Assembly: GCA_032622095.1 (NCBI GenBank)
Contig: CP136067.1
Location: 47,783,549 to 47,847,548 of the forward strand
Length of the DNA stretch: 64,000 bases
Direction: 5' to 3'
Source: Siphonodentalium dalli
Taxonomy: Eukaryota; Mollusca; Scaphopoda; Gadilida; Siphonodentaliidae
The position numbers and the translations under genes are program-made. Below the pieces are notes generated by a model. The model was not told the origin of the DNA. It was given only the letters and a program-made list of their open reading frames with translations, and made no database searches. The stretch's first letter is position 1. The number at the start of each line of letters is the position of its first letter. Positions 1 to 10,923 of the stretch are shown here, piece by piece.

Positions 1-431
1 TCAATGAATACTTCGCTTTTATTTGATCATGTGATAAAAGGTATCTCAAACTCATTTTATTTTGTACGTAATTTATAAACCTCATCCACTAAATTCTATT
101 TGAGCCTCTGTAAACCTCGGCTCAAATCAAATTTAGTGAACTCGGTTGATAAATTCTGTATAAAATGGAAACTCATGTGAGATCATCTATTTATATTCAC
201 CAATGTCTATCTCTAACATTTACAATAAACTATGTACTAGTAGTATAGCAGATATCTGGTACTTTTATATGGATGTACCGGTGCACCCTGTACTATTATT
301 CTGACCTGTACTGTTATTAAAATTTTGGAGATTTTTCCACCCTGTACTTTTATTCTGTACTGCTATTAGGCACTCGAGAATACTTATTTCATAATTGCTA
401 AACTCTGTTTGAAGGTACCTTCTGTATGCAG
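1..431 (+). other. Intron ahead of the USP1-like last exon
   Basis: This AT-rich sequence shows no coding potential that I can support. It ends in a plausible 3' splice site, with CAG at 429-431 following a pyrimidine-containing stretch. It is most likely the last intron of the USP1-like gene, whose other exons lie outside the window. The repeated words CCTGTACT and TATTCTG near 290-370 are a short degenerate tandem repeat. Confidence 0.5.
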
Positions 432-781
432 TTATCACACACACTGGAATGAAGATCACATCTGGCCATTACATCTCCTATGTCAAAGTTCCAAAATATA
501 TGGATTCGGAAAAATTCAGTATTCTCGATGAACAGAGCAGTCTTGACTCTCATTTTTCCGTCAAATCGTCCAACAGACCGCACATGCCAAGTGCCTCCCA
601 AGGTGTGGTTGATCAACCAATCGGGCCTGCAGCTGAGTATGCTGGAAAGTGGGTCGAGTGTGACGACGAACACATCAGGGTATATTCTGAGGATCAGTTT
701 AATGGCATGTTGTCTGGAAAAGATGGTTCAGTGCTCGGTACACCATATGTGCTCTTCTATCAGAAAGTCTCCATGTCTTGA
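432..781 (+). CDS. USP1: USP1-like ubiquitin carboxyl-terminal hydrolase, last coding exon (partial gene)
   Basis: This exon encodes the C-terminal end of a ubiquitin-specific protease, a cysteine protease that removes ubiquitin from target proteins. It opens after a CAG acceptor, and the split first codon leads into ITHTGMKITSGHYISYVK, the His box of the USP fold; the catalytic His is the CAT codon at 467-469. About 60 residues later comes GKWVECDDEH, which supplies the acidic member of the triad (GAC codons at 662-667). The protein ends in GTPYVLFYQK, the closing USP strand, then a TGA at 779-781. The EYxGKW..DD and TPYxLFYxK pattern, with an insert between His box and last strand, fits USP1, which in vertebrates works with WDR48 on FANCD2 and PCNA. 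The insert looks much shorter than in vertebrates. The Cys box and N-terminus are outside the window. The USP family is sure; the USP1 subfamily is likely. Confidence 0.82.
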
Positions 782-921
782 ATGTAGTGAATGTTATTTA
801 TTTGTAGTTGGGGGGGGGGGGGGGGGTAACCAGGCCTGTTTTTGGGATGTGATAAAATGTCTCTCTGTTTCAATGATGATGGGGTTAGATCACTATGTTG
901 ATAGATGAGCATATCAGTATC
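782..921 (+). other. 3' UTR or flank of the USP1-like gene with a poly-G tract
   Basis: This is sequence directly after the USP1-like stop codon and is probably 3' UTR. It contains a 17-base G run (810-826). I see no clear AATAAA signal before the next repeat begins. Confidence 0.4.
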
Positions 922-1242
922 AGGCCAAAAAAAAAATATACCTGTGTTTAGGGTTTCCCTACCTACCCAAGAAAAAGGTGCTTACCCAAAACTTTTTATT
1001 GGACTACCAAACCTCTCATGAAAATGTTTAGAAGTTGTATTAGTCTAGTGCTCTGACTAATTCAAGGTAACAATATTTAGTATTGAAACTGTCAACTAAT
1101 CTGAATTGTGAAGCTTTCTAGATTGAATTGATAATGACCGAATGGAAATCAGAATTAAAAAATTTTAAAAAATTCCCTCACTACCTACCCTAATTTTGTT
1201 TAGACCATGTAACCCTAAACACAAGTATTATTTTTTTGGCCT
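922..1242. mobile_element. MITE-like element with ~35-90 bp inverted ends
   Basis: The two ends are inverted copies. The left begins AGGCC, an A-run, then TGTGTTTAGGGTT and CTACCTACCC. The right end, read on the other strand, begins AGGCC, an A-run, then TTGTGTTTAGGGTT and later AGGGTAGGTAG. The interior (about 980-1150) has no coding capacity. This is the layout of a small non-autonomous DNA element; I cannot assign a superfamily and see no clear target duplication. Confidence 0.6.
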
Positions 1243-1840
1243 CATTGGAAAGAATTGAAAGAGACAAATCAATATACTATGTTTTGGAAAAAAAACAAAT
1301 ATGTTCTAAACAAACTTCAATACAATTGTGTTACACTCAATGCAAAAAATTATTTTGATGAGCCATTTATGGTACCATCTTCTTTTGTACTCATCTAAAT
1401 ATATGCAACAAATGAATGAATTTGAGCCATGCATTAGTGCAAAGTACACCTTTGTGCTCTATGAACTGATGCAAACAACATTGTAATTGTAATGAAAATG
1501 AATATATGAGCATAGCCCAAATTAATGCATTTGTTTCATATATTCTGTTGAGTATAAAAGGAGATGGTCCCATAAATGGCTGGATTTAGTGTACAGTACC
1601 CCTTTAATATCGTTAACTAGTAGAGGTGACACATAAGATAATTAGCTGTCATTGTCTCTATCATGAATCTAATGGCCGAAGGCTATTTCTCAAAATAGTT
1701 TGTCTTAAGATCCCAGAACCGAGTTTATATCAATGGAATCTTCCTTTTTGTCTCTTTATTGAAATATTGTTTCATGGTTTAGTAAATTATTCCCACATGA
1801 ATTTGATATGGACAGACCCATTTCAAGGCTTAATTTATCA
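1243..1840. other. Intergenic, nothing recognised
   Basis: AT-rich sequence with short spurious open frames on both strands and no recognisable domain, repeat or splice signal that I can support. Confidence 0.4.
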
Positions 1841-3759
1841 ACGAAGTCTCCGGTGGAGCTATAGTCATCATTCCTCGTCTGTCCGTCCATCCGTCAACAA
1901 TTCTTTAAACCTCTTCTTCTTCAGAACCATAAGACCGAATGGGTTCATATTTGGTGTGGATGTTCCCTAGGTGACTCACATTCAGATTTGTTCAAATGAG
2001 GTCACTGGGTCAAATATTTGCGAAAGCAGGGCCATAACTCTATTCCTCCATAGTCATTCTTAGAATGACTTCTTCTCAAGAACCATTTGGCCGATTTAGC
2101 TTATATTTGGTATGGAGGGTCCTTGGGTGACTGGGGTTCAAATGGGGTCACTGGGTCAAATAGGAGCAGAGCCAGGGACACAACTCTTAAAAAAAATTGA
2201 GATTAATTTCCTGCTGAATTTAAAAAATAAATAACACCATTATAACATCCACCAGGGTGACTCAACCAAATTTGGTTTAAATCAGTCTAAAATCAAGAAC
2301 ATGCAAACAGCTAGCAGATACTCAGAGCTCTATGAGATATGAGGAAGGTGTCTGCAATCACAGAATGTTTACGTAACACCACATAGAAGGCACATTGATT
2401 ATAAAGTAATAAATGAAATGGCAGTGTTAACAAAATTTGATTGGAATGACAGCTCCTTTGATTAATAGCCTAAAATTCTCTGCCTGTTAAAGAGTTTGTA
2501 TATAAATGACCCATAGCTTATGATAACAAACTCCCAAGGGCAAGTGTGAATGACAGTTAGGCCAGTAAAACTAAATACCTGTTTTCTCAGGCAAATACAT
2601 ATGGGAAACTGGATGAGAAAGAAGGAGGCATTTTTCTTAGCTTACCTGAAATGAAGAATTGAGACATATTTTGTGTGAATGGTCCCAGGTGGCTGGGATT
2701 CAGTTCTGTTCAAATGGGGGTCACATGGTCAAAAAAGTGGCATAGTTATGGACCTAACCCTTTCCATCCATCCATAGTTATTCTTAAAACATCTCAAGAA
2801 TCATCGGGGCTATTTAGCTTATAATTGGTATTGAAGGTCCTTGGGTGACAGGGATACAGATGTGTTAAAATGAGGTCACCTGGGCAAATAAGGGCGGAGC
2901 CAGGGACATAACTTGTCCATCCATTGTAATTCTTAAAATGTCTTCCTACCAAGAACCATCAGGCCTATTCAGCTTATATTTGGAATGGGTGACAAGGATT
3001 CAAATTTGATTCAGAATTGGAATACTGGGTCAAATAGAGTCAGAACCATGGACATAATTCTTTCCCTCATTAGTTATTTTTAAAACATCTTCTCAAGATC
3101 CATTTGGCATATTTAGCATACATTTTGGTATAGAGAGTCCTTGGGTGACTGGGATTCAGATCTGTTGAAATGGGTTCACCAGGTCAAATAGGGGTGCGAC
3201 CAGGGACATAACCCTTCCCCCATAGTAATTCTTAAAATGGCTCCTCCTCAAGGGCCATCAGTCCTATTTTGCTTATATGTAGTAACTAGTATGGACGGAC
3301 CTTGTGTTACTTGGGACTGGGTTACACGATTTGTTAAAATGGGTTCGACCAATCAAGAAATGGCATTTTGTGTATATTGCCTATGGAGAGTTGGGATTAA
3401 AATTTGTTTGTATGGGGTCCACCATTAAAAAATGGGGGCATGTCAGGTTGTAACTTTTCCACAGTTAGGAAAGCTTGAGGTATCAGTTGTAAAATTCCAA
3501 CATGTGCAAAGGAATTTTACGAACTTGGGAGTGTGCTTGCTTCAGTTGGGAGGGAACAGATTATAGACTATGTGGGGTGGGGGGATCTGGACCATATTTC
3601 AAGGTGGACACCCCACTGCTCAACAGAGACCCTCTAGGCTACGTCCCTCTTTAGGACTACTTGTTTTTAATTGAATTTGACAAGTACTGACTCTTATGGT
3701 CTTCTGAGTCCCAGTCTTTACAGTCTGGCGAGTGTCTCCACAGTCATTGACTGTCTTGT
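1841..3759 (+). repeat. Dispersed element X, copy 1: divergent ~150-bp tandem repeat
   Basis: It starts with ACGAAGTCTCCGGTGGAGCT followed by a TCCGTCC-rich stretch, then five or more divergent monomers. Each contains words like GGTCACTGGGTCAAATA, GACATAACTCTT, TTCTCAAGAACCATTTGGCC and TTGGGTGACTGGGATTCAGA. It ends near a CAGTCTTTACAGTCTGG ... ACAGTCATTGACTGTCTTG block. Both ends recur in inverted orientation at 31959-34200, so these are two copies of one defined element rather than random satellite. Short open frames inside are not conserved between monomers. This repeat type is familiar from mollusc genomes (prior knowledge). Confidence 0.75.
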
Positions 3760-4507
3760 TTCTCCTAGTATCGAAATAGGTCGATAAATACCTGAACTAT
3801 CTTTCTACAAGCATTGTACGTCCCAGAATGACCACTTTGAAGTCATAAAAAATACAACTTTGAACCAAACGTACGGGCCCCGAACAAAAACGGTGCCATT
3901 TAAATTCATTGGAATTCGGAAACGGAATATCCAGAAAAGGAATATTGTAAACTATTTCAAAACTTCACGCACTGCTTTCTCTTCGTTTTAATCATAAAAA
4001 TTATGTAGTACCATAAATGTTTCAGAGCTACGACAGCTCTAGATTTTCTTGCTATGTAAGTTACAATTTTCACACAACTGCTGCATATCCCACTGGGACT
4101 GTCAGCTTCCATTGTTACATAGTGAACACAATTGAAGTTATTGGCCACCGGTTGTGGTGGATTTTTATGTATTATTTATTTATGTCGGAGTCACGTGATC
4201 TTTGATAAGGCCACAAAAAGTCAATACTTTGTTTCTCTGGCAATTATCATGCGGGCGGGCATTTTTGTTGTTTAATTTTTCTGTACTTTTTTTAATTTTA
4301 TCAGATTACCTCTTATAAACATGCAGAGTAATACTGGTGATGGTAGTAAAACCTTTTTGGTTGATATTGCACAACCAGGCTGCATACTGATACGGGATTC
4401 AGCTGTCAATTGAGTCCTGATACATATATATACATGCCAGAAGTTTCCAGTGTCAACAAGTACATGTATACCTCCAGCATCTAAATTTATTAAAGTGATA
4501 TGAAACA
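3760..4507. other. Intergenic, nothing recognised
   Basis: AT-rich sequence with several short open frames on both strands. None has a recognisable domain, conserved neighbour or splice signal that I would defend. Confidence 0.4.
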
Positions 4508-5192
4508 CTCCAGTAGGGTGAACACATCGAAATGGAGTATATTCTTGCTCAAAGTAGTTATTTTAAACAAATATTATATCCAAATTGACAACAAACACTG
4601 TCATTCTTTTATATTAAGTGCAATGACTCTCGATGACGAAATCGTTCACGTTAGTTTATCTCCGATATTTGCGTCCCGAATCAAGAAGTAAATATTTACA
4701 ATTGAGCATAGTTCAGACGATGTTTTCTATGAAGTGGAACTGTAGATTTGTTTGCGATTTTTGGCGATGTTAGTAGTATTATATATCCCCCAGTTGGCAT
4801 AGCTCCTGAGTACTAACTTATCAGTTTCACGCATCTGAACAAGTCCATAATATGTCTTTAAGTCAACAGTTTCACCTGTTATTAAAGACATATTATGGAC
4901 TTGTTTGGGTGCGCGAAATTAATACGTTAGTAGCAAGGTGCTATGCCAACCTCAGGAATGTAGCTCTACTAAACATCGCCGTAAATTTCAAAGAAATCTA
5001 CTATACCACTGCATAGAAAACATCGTCTAATAAACTATGCTCAATTGTAAATATTTACATCTTGAGTCGGAACGCAACTATCAGCGATAAACTAACACAA
5101 ATTATTTTGCCATCGGGAGGCATTGCGTTTAAGTAATATATAAGAATGACGGTGTGTGTTGTCAATTTGGATTAATATTTGTATGTTTGTCA
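4508..5192. mobile_element. MITE-B: long palindromic element
   Basis: Two arms of roughly 300 bp (about 4560-4861 and 4883-5192) are inverted copies around a 21-bp centre near 4872. The inner ends are CCATAATATGTCTTTAA and its complement TTAAAGACATATTATGG. Shared words on both arms include ATTGAGCATAGTT, GTAAATATTTACA and CCAAATTGACAACA. The left terminus ACTCCAGTAGGGTGA recurs at 9520, so that is probably one end of the family. Other fragments lie at 6060-6130, 7517-7865, 10190-10425, 37240-37390 and 38565-38660. It has no coding capacity. Confidence 0.75.
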
Positions 5193-5804
5193 AACTGTAT
5201 TGCGTTCCTAACTTTGGAAATCTGGAATTTTTAGAATCTTTTTCGAAATTTAATTAATAAACTTGGGGTTTGGACTGCCTGTGGTGACAACATAACTGGT
5301 AGTTACTGTAATCTATGGTATGATGTTCAATTCCCATAAATACAAACCGTCGTATTTTAACTCCTCTTCGATCTTTGAAACTACGGTGAAATCCATTATG
5401 GTTATTAAGATAAAATTTAAAAAACCCATGCGGGTTTTTGAGGAGCATGCATGCATGCCTCAGAAACAAAACATTGACTTTTTGTGGCCTAAGGGTAATT
5501 TTGTGAGACGAGAACTATTTTTTTTTATCTGGCAGTATTTATTTATATCTGTACATGATCCGAGGATGATCTACATATATCAATATATTTTTAAATCAAT
5601 TTATTATCTCCAAAACATCTCATGACAACAATTGTGATATTGCATACACTAGAATTTCACTAGAATTTAGTAAAAATTAATTAAAAAGCAGCATGTGTCA
5701 ATAAAAGTCAATAGGCTGGTTTCAAAATTAATGGTTTATAGCAATTGTAGACTTAACATTCTGCATTCATTGTCTACCAGCGCCTCTTCTATGTCATTTC
5801 ACTG
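5193..5804. other. Intergenic, nothing recognised
   Basis: AT-rich sequence. An open frame at 5320-5625 has no similarity that I recognise. No repeat structure was seen. Confidence 0.35.
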
Positions 5805-6055
5805 GTCAACCCTTTATTCTATACTGAATCGATTCTCCAATTCTCTTATAAAAGTATACATTGGAATTGTCTATTATTGGAATGTTCAGGTAAAAAAGGA
5901 GATGACCGACATATGAAAAGATAATACCAGAGTAGAATGATTCATATTCATTGGAAGCAAATGTTTAGATAATGTTAAACTTATTTGCCTGAACTTTTCC
6001 TAAGGGAACTACTCCTCAAAGATTATTTAGTATCAAAACAGATCAAAATGGTTAA
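5805..6055. mobile_element. MITE-C, diverged copy
   Basis: It begins GTCAACCCTTTATTCTATAC and ends TTTAGTATCAAAACAG ... GGTTAA, the inverted termini of the family seen more clearly at 7934-8177. The interior shares AATTCTCTTATAAAAGTATA and the TAAGGGAACTACTC block with that copy. It is non-coding. Confidence 0.55.
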
Positions 6056-6059
6056 TCCA

Positions 6060-6130
6060 AGAACTTTAAAGACATATTATGGATTTGTTCGGGTGCGTGA
6101 AAACTGATGCGTTAGTATTCAGGCGAAAGC
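6060..6130. mobile_element. MITE-B fragment
   Basis: The stretch TTTAAAGACATATTATGGAT followed by TTGTTCGGGTGCGTGAAAACTGATGCGTTAGTA matches the right inner arm of MITE-B at 4883-4935. A short TA-rich microsatellite follows at about 6150-6175. Confidence 0.6.
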
Positions 6131-6377
6131 CATATTAGCCATATTAGCCTATATATATATATACATGTATATATATCACCTAAAATAATTTACTTATCAA
6201 GTTGTAAAATTTTTTACCCCCATTGAGATCTTTGGCCAAAATATTATGCAAAATGCTACAAGTAATATGGTAGCTGCATGTAATACTGGTCTTCGAGACA
6301 TGCCAAGTGTTGCCCTGTGTACATGTCTGGGACTATATAATACACAAGGTGCAGATTTGAAGAAGCTGAATGTGTTT

Positions 6378-6450
6378 TGAGACAATGCACATTCTTTTTG
6401 GATTGGATGGGATTTGAACCTCGGTCCACGATGGCGAGCATTGTCTCAAA
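6378..6450 (-). repeat. Possible tRNA-derived SINE fragment or small hairpin element
   Basis: On the - strand the sequence contains GAGGTTCAAATCCC, which resembles a RNA polymerase III B box or T arm. The segment is bracketed by the inverted words TTGAGACAATGC and GCATTGTCTCAA. I cannot fold a full tRNA cloverleaf from it, so it is a fragment of a tRNA-like repeat at best. Confidence 0.25.
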
Positions 6451-6561
6451 AACAAATGCTCCAAATAATTTTTTATCACTTTTCTTTTGTTCTAATACCA
6501 ACAAAAATAATATAGAGTGACTTGGGTGCAGCAATTTGCTACCATTACTAAAGCAAATAAG

Positions 6562-7513
6562 TTAATGAGGAAATAGACAGAGCGCCATATCTGATTATAA
6601 TCATCGTCGGTTTTATAGAGTTATCTTTTGTCATGGGAAAACATAATACTGACTGCGCTGTTACAGTAATATTTACAAACAATTGTTTCAACATGCAGAA
6701 TATTGTCACTGGAAGATTATAGAAAATGGAAGTGAGAACAAATTAGTTCCAATTTTTTACGTTCTTAGTAATAATTGTTTAACACATTTTGCATGATTTT
6801 TCAGCTGTGACCACCATCGGATACGGTTCACTTGTTCTGATGTTCACTAATTTTATATTATATTACCATACAAATTAAATTTTGTTTTTGTTCTTACAAA
6901 ATAAAATAAATTCGAATGAAATTCTATATTTTGCCAATTAATTGCTGGCTTGGAAACACAATTGGTGTATGCTGCATCTGAATTTGTTTGTTATTAAAGG
7001 TACTCAATCCAATCATAGCTTTGATGGGTGGGTTCCTCGACTCGAATCAAATATTTTTGATCCCCGAAGCCAAGGAAATAGTAATTGGCGAGCGTTAATT
7101 CGGATTATGCATCTTTAATGAGGAAATACGCTGAGCCCCATATGATCATAATCAACGTCAGTATTATAGAGTTATTTTTTGTCACGAGAAAACATAATAC
7201 TGACTGCGCTGTTACAGTAATATTTACAAACAATGGTTTCAAGGTGCAGAATATTGTCACTGGAAGATTATAGAAAATGAAAGAACAAATTAGTTCCAAT
7301 TTTTCTTGTTCTTACTAATAATTGTTTAACACATTTTGCATGATTTATCAGCTGTAACCACCATCGGATTGGGTTCACTTGTTCTGATGTTCACTAATTT
7401 TATATTATATTATCATACAAATTAAATTCTCTTTTTGTTCTTTTTGCTCTAAAATAAATCAGAATGAAATTCTATATTTTGCCAATTAATTGCTGGCTTG
7501 GAAACACAATTGG
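6562..7513. repeat. Pair of ~400-bp direct repeats, spacing ~552 bp
   Basis: Positions 6562-6965 and 7114-7513 are near-identical over about 400 bp. Shared stretches include CATAATACTGACTGCGCTGT, ATATTGTCACTGGAAGATTA and TTGCCAATTAATTGCTGGCT. Differences are scattered substitutions. The ~150 bp between them carries a MITE-D end. I see no coding function; this is a segmental or element-mediated duplication. Confidence 0.8.
6994..7098. mobile_element. MITE-D, terminal fragment
   Basis: It begins TTAAAGGTACTCAATCC and continues through GGGTTCCTCGACTCGAATCA and CCCCGAAGCCAAGGAAATAG, matching the ends of the complete MITE-D copy at 34865-35350. It lies between the two direct repeats at 6562-7513. 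Confidence 0.65.
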
Positions 7514-7516
7514 AAT

Positions 7517-7865
7517 ATATAGGAATGACAGTTTGTGTTGTCAATTTGGATGTAAGTTTTGTAAACACAACTACGTTGAGCAAGATTATTCTCCAATTCT
7601 ATGTTATCACCCTACTGGTGCGTTCCACATCACTTTAATAATAAACAAATTCAGATGCAGCAACATCGACAACACAAACTGTCATTCCTATATATTAATT
7701 CAATGTAGTAACTCTTGATGGCGAAATAATTTTCTCTTGATTGTTGCATCCGAATTAAGAAGTAAATATTTACAATTGAGCATAGTTCGGATGATATTTT
7801 CTATGGAATGGCATGGTCAGTTTGCATGAGGTTTTTGGTAGAATGCTACATACCTCATGTTGATA
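7517..7865. mobile_element. MITE-B related sequence
   Basis: The segment contains GAATGACAGTTTGTGTTGTC, the inverted terminus ATCACCCTACTGG, and then ATTTACAATTGAGCATAGTT and TTTTCTATGGAATGG, all shared with MITE-B at 4508-5192. It appears to be two partial pieces in opposite orientation. Confidence 0.6.
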
Positions 7866-7933
7866 TTTATTATTTGATAGGTGGAATTTTGTTGACTTTC
7901 TATCCACTGAGCTAATTCCTTCAGGCCCTGGCC

Positions 7934-8177
7934 TTTGACCCTTTATATACTAAACACTCATGATGACTCATCGATGAGTAGTTATCCCTTAGGAAATTAT
8001 TCAGATAATAAGTTCAACAAATGACCATACGTTTGTTGAACTTATTGTCTGAACTCTTTCTGCACTTTAATGATCTGTCTTAGTTTTCCTGAAAACCCCT
8101 CCAGATGAAAAATAGACCATTCCAATGTATACTTTTACGACTGAATGGGAGAATCAATTTAGTATAGAAAGGGTTAA
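7934..8177. mobile_element. MITE-C, best copy
   Basis: The left end is TTGACCCTTTATATACTAAA; the right end, read on the other strand, is ATTAACCCTTTCTATACTAA. A central hairpin lies at about 8007-8046 (AATAAGTTCAACAAA and its complement). The family also occurs at 5805-6055, and a half copy at 40832-40905 lies inside fold-back element 1. It is non-coding and its superfamily is unknown. Confidence 0.65.
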
Positions 8178-8814
8178 TGAGTATCAAATAATCAAAGGTA
8201 CATAATCACTTTTTTTCACAAACATTATTTTTTTCCCGATTTTCTATAGATGGTGTAAATACATCTGTTCACTTGATTTAAGGTCTGTTGGATGTTGTGA
8301 CAATAGGTGATAAGAATAAATATATAGCTCATGTACAGGGGGGGGGGTCTGCAAATTTTTCCGAACACTAGCTAGGCGGGGGTAGGTCGGTTGTTCAGCA
8401 GCCCGACTTACGCATTTTTTTCTGGCCCTGTAAATTTTTTAGTCATTTTTCTTCAAAATAATGCGAAAAATGGTTTTAAGAATGCTTCTATTGTGTAATA
8501 GGTATGCACTTAACTCTTGGTAGGGGGGGGGGGGTGGTTTGAGTTCACCATCAGTTAATAATGAGGGATGACACCAATGGGTTATAAAAAGGTCAGCTTG
8601 CTAAATATTTTCATCAAGCTCTATCAATGCACATTGACATGGAAAGGCTCAGATTTAAATAGTTCTATTAAAAATCATTTATTCAACCTGATATAAATGA
8701 AAACATAACACAATAATAGATTCTTCAAATAAATATAAACTGTTCACTGAACTCTTCAAATAAAGATAGACTATTCAAAAACCATAATAAAATAAAACAA
8801 AGGTGTTAAAACAA
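8178..8814. other. Intergenic with two poly-G tracts
   Basis: No gene was seen. Runs of about 10 and 12 G occur near 8337-8346 and at 8523-8534. The A-rich stretch at 8690-8810 has no recognisable structure. Confidence 0.4.
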
Positions 8815-9310
8815 ACTTAGACCGATTTCAACAATATTCGGTATATGGGTCTAGGGTCTCCTCCAGATGAGAGCTGTCAAATTTAATGATTTTTCATGAA
8901 AAATATGGCCACTGGCAGCCATCTTGAATTTTACTCTTTGCATCACTAAATCCTTTAACACATCCTGCAGAGCTTATCCCTCATCCGATCATCACCAAAC
9001 TTCATATGGATCTTCGGTGTGACCTCTCGATGGGTGTTTCCCGAATTTTGTAAAAACATGGGTGTTTCCTGATTTTTGTAAAAACATGGCTGCCAGCGGC
9101 CATCTTGGATTTTACTCTTTGTATGACCAAATCCTTTAGCACATCTTACAGGTCACATTTCTCATCCAATCGTCACCAAACTTCATAATTTTCCCAAATT
9201 TTTTTTAAAACAAACATGGCCACCAGCAGTCATCTTGGATTTCAAATGTCAATCTATCAGCACATCCTGCAGCCCACATTTATTGGAGAATTGTTTTGAA
9301 ACTTTACAGT
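8815..9310. repeat. Divergent ~200-bp tandem repeat (GGCCATCTTGGATT type)
   Basis: About two and a half monomers are present. Each carries CATGGC..CC..C.GC.GCCATCTTG, then TTTACTCTTTG, a CTAAATCCTTTAGCACA block and CTCATCCAATCGTCACCAAA. The same repeat makes the arrays at 18840-20150 and, inverted, 41730-42286. It is familiar from mollusc genomes as a non-coding tandem family (prior knowledge). Confidence 0.7.
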
Positions 9311-9495
9311 CTTGTTGGTAAATAAAAAGTAGGAATGCTTCTACAATCATGATACGGAACATTGATTGGATAAGATCAGAAAAACTGAGTAAAATAGTCA
9401 TTTGAAGCAGTTTGGAGGGGGTGGGTACCCTGAGGGCGTAAATTTTTTTGAATTTTTTTTTTTTGTGCCTAGTGTCCGGAATTAGTTTTCTGACA

Positions 9496-9612
9496 CCCCC
9501 CCCCCCCCCCCCCCCCTCCACTCCAGTAGGGTGATCAAATAGAAATTGAGAATAATCTTGCTCAATGTAGTTATTTGTTACAAATATTAATCCAAAGACA
9601 AACAAACACCTG
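9496..9612. repeat. Poly-C tract (21 nt) joined to a MITE-B terminus
   Basis: A run of 21 C (9496-9516) is followed at about 9520 by ACTCCAGTAGGGTGATCAA and AATCTTGCTCAATGTAG, the left end of the MITE-B family. Confidence 0.6.
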
Positions 9613-10110
9613 TCATTTTTTTCCCTCGACGTTTCCGTCGGAGGACTATAGAAATGACCCTCGTCCGTCCGTCCGTCCGAGATTGGGTACCTTCATGGTG
9701 TAATCAACTCCTCCTACAGTTTTAAATGTAGAGATTTGAAACTCTGGGATATTGTTCCTAACATGTTGGTGATTTGCAACATCTATATAGCTAATAAAAA
9801 ATATAATTTTTTCCATATTTTTGGGGGGTTTTCGACTTAGAAAATTTGGAACATTTTTGTCTTTTGGATGAGATTGGGTACCTTCATGGTGTAATCAACT
9901 CCTCCTACAGTTTTAAATGTAGAGATTTGAAACTCTGGGATATTGTTCCTAACATGTTGGTGATTTGCAACATCTATATAGCTAATACAAAAATATCATT
10001 TATTTTTGCGTTTGCATGCGTTTGTTCATCGGGTTGTTGGTCCAAGAAATTTTGCCAATAAATTTTGCGGTGGTTTGCAACATCTATATACTGTATAACA
10101 TTGTTGCGAA
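9613..10110 (+). repeat. Two-unit direct repeat with TCCG microsatellite lead-in
   Basis: A TCCGTCCG run (about 9660-9685) leads into a ~110-bp unit starting GATTGGGTACCTTCATGG at about 9684, repeated at about 9871 with almost no change (period 187 bp). Shared words include TTGAAACTCTGGGATATTG and CATCTATATAGCTAATA. The open frame at 9846-10061 spans this repeat and is not convincing as a gene. Confidence 0.65.
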
Positions 10111-10189
10111 TAGTATCCTTCTAACAAATCCAATCATGAAGTTTACCACTCGAGTCGGGGGACATGTGGTCTGCGACCTTTAATTTATT

Positions 10190-10425
10190 TATTAATGAAA
10201 TACAATGACTCCATGGCAAAATATAGTTATAGTTGCATCCTGAATCGAGATGTAAATATTTTGCAATTCCAGACGATGTTTTCTTTGGAAGGGGTACGGC
10301 CAATTTCTTTGAAATTTTTGGCGATGTCAGTAGAATGCTTCATTCCCCAGGTTGGCATAGTGTCTGAGTACTAACTTATCAATTTAATTCACATGAACAA
10401 TTCCATAATATGTATTTAAGTATTG
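10190..10425. mobile_element. MITE-B half copy
   Basis: The segment carries TGAATCGAGATGTAAATATT, CAGACGATGTTTTCTTTGG, GGCGATGTCAGTAGAATGC and CTGAGTACTAACTTATCA in the same order as the left arm of MITE-B. Confidence 0.65.
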
Positions 10426-10497
10426 AGGCATGAAAGTCTGAATTACCTTATTTGGATGTTGAGAATTTTATTCTTGTCACCTATTGTCACCATATCC

Positions 10498-10923
10498 TTA
10501 ACGCTCGCAAAATACTATTTCTTTGGCTTCGGGGTTAAAAAATATTGATTCGAGTCAAGGAACCCATCCATCAAAGCTCAAGAGTGATCAGATATAAATT
10601 TTTGAAGTCTTATTACTTTTCACCACCAATAATTTTTGGTGGCCCAGTAAAGTCGACGAGAAGACGGTCTTGGACCAAATTGCGGATGATGATGGATAAC
10701 TCTAAAATCAAGTGGCTTTTTTGTGTCAGATATCCGACAAACAGGCAAAATTTTGTTGAACAATGTTGATAAATAACAGGTTTTGGGCAGTTTTATACTA
10801 TAGTTGACTGGTTAGCATTATTTTTGGGCAATTACTTGATTCTGATAACTGAAGCGGCATTTAAAAAAATGTTGTTGGAATCTGATGATATGGGGACCAT
10901 CGAATCAGATTGAGTACCTTTAA
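10498..10923. mobile_element. MITE-D, diverged copy
   Basis: It contains TATTTCTTTGGCTTCGGGG, GATTCGAGTCAAGGAACCC and the right terminus CAGATTGAGTACCTTTAA, matching MITE-D at 34865-35350. The left terminus appears degraded or truncated near 10498. Confidence 0.6.

Noticed and set aside
6378-6450. Functional tRNA gene on the - strand
   Set aside because: Only a B-box/T-arm-like word is present; no complete acceptor, D and anticodon stems could be paired by eye.
9249-9605. 118-codon - strand open frame
   Set aside because: It runs through a poly-G/poly-C tract and two repeat families, including a MITE terminus, and has no recognisable domain.
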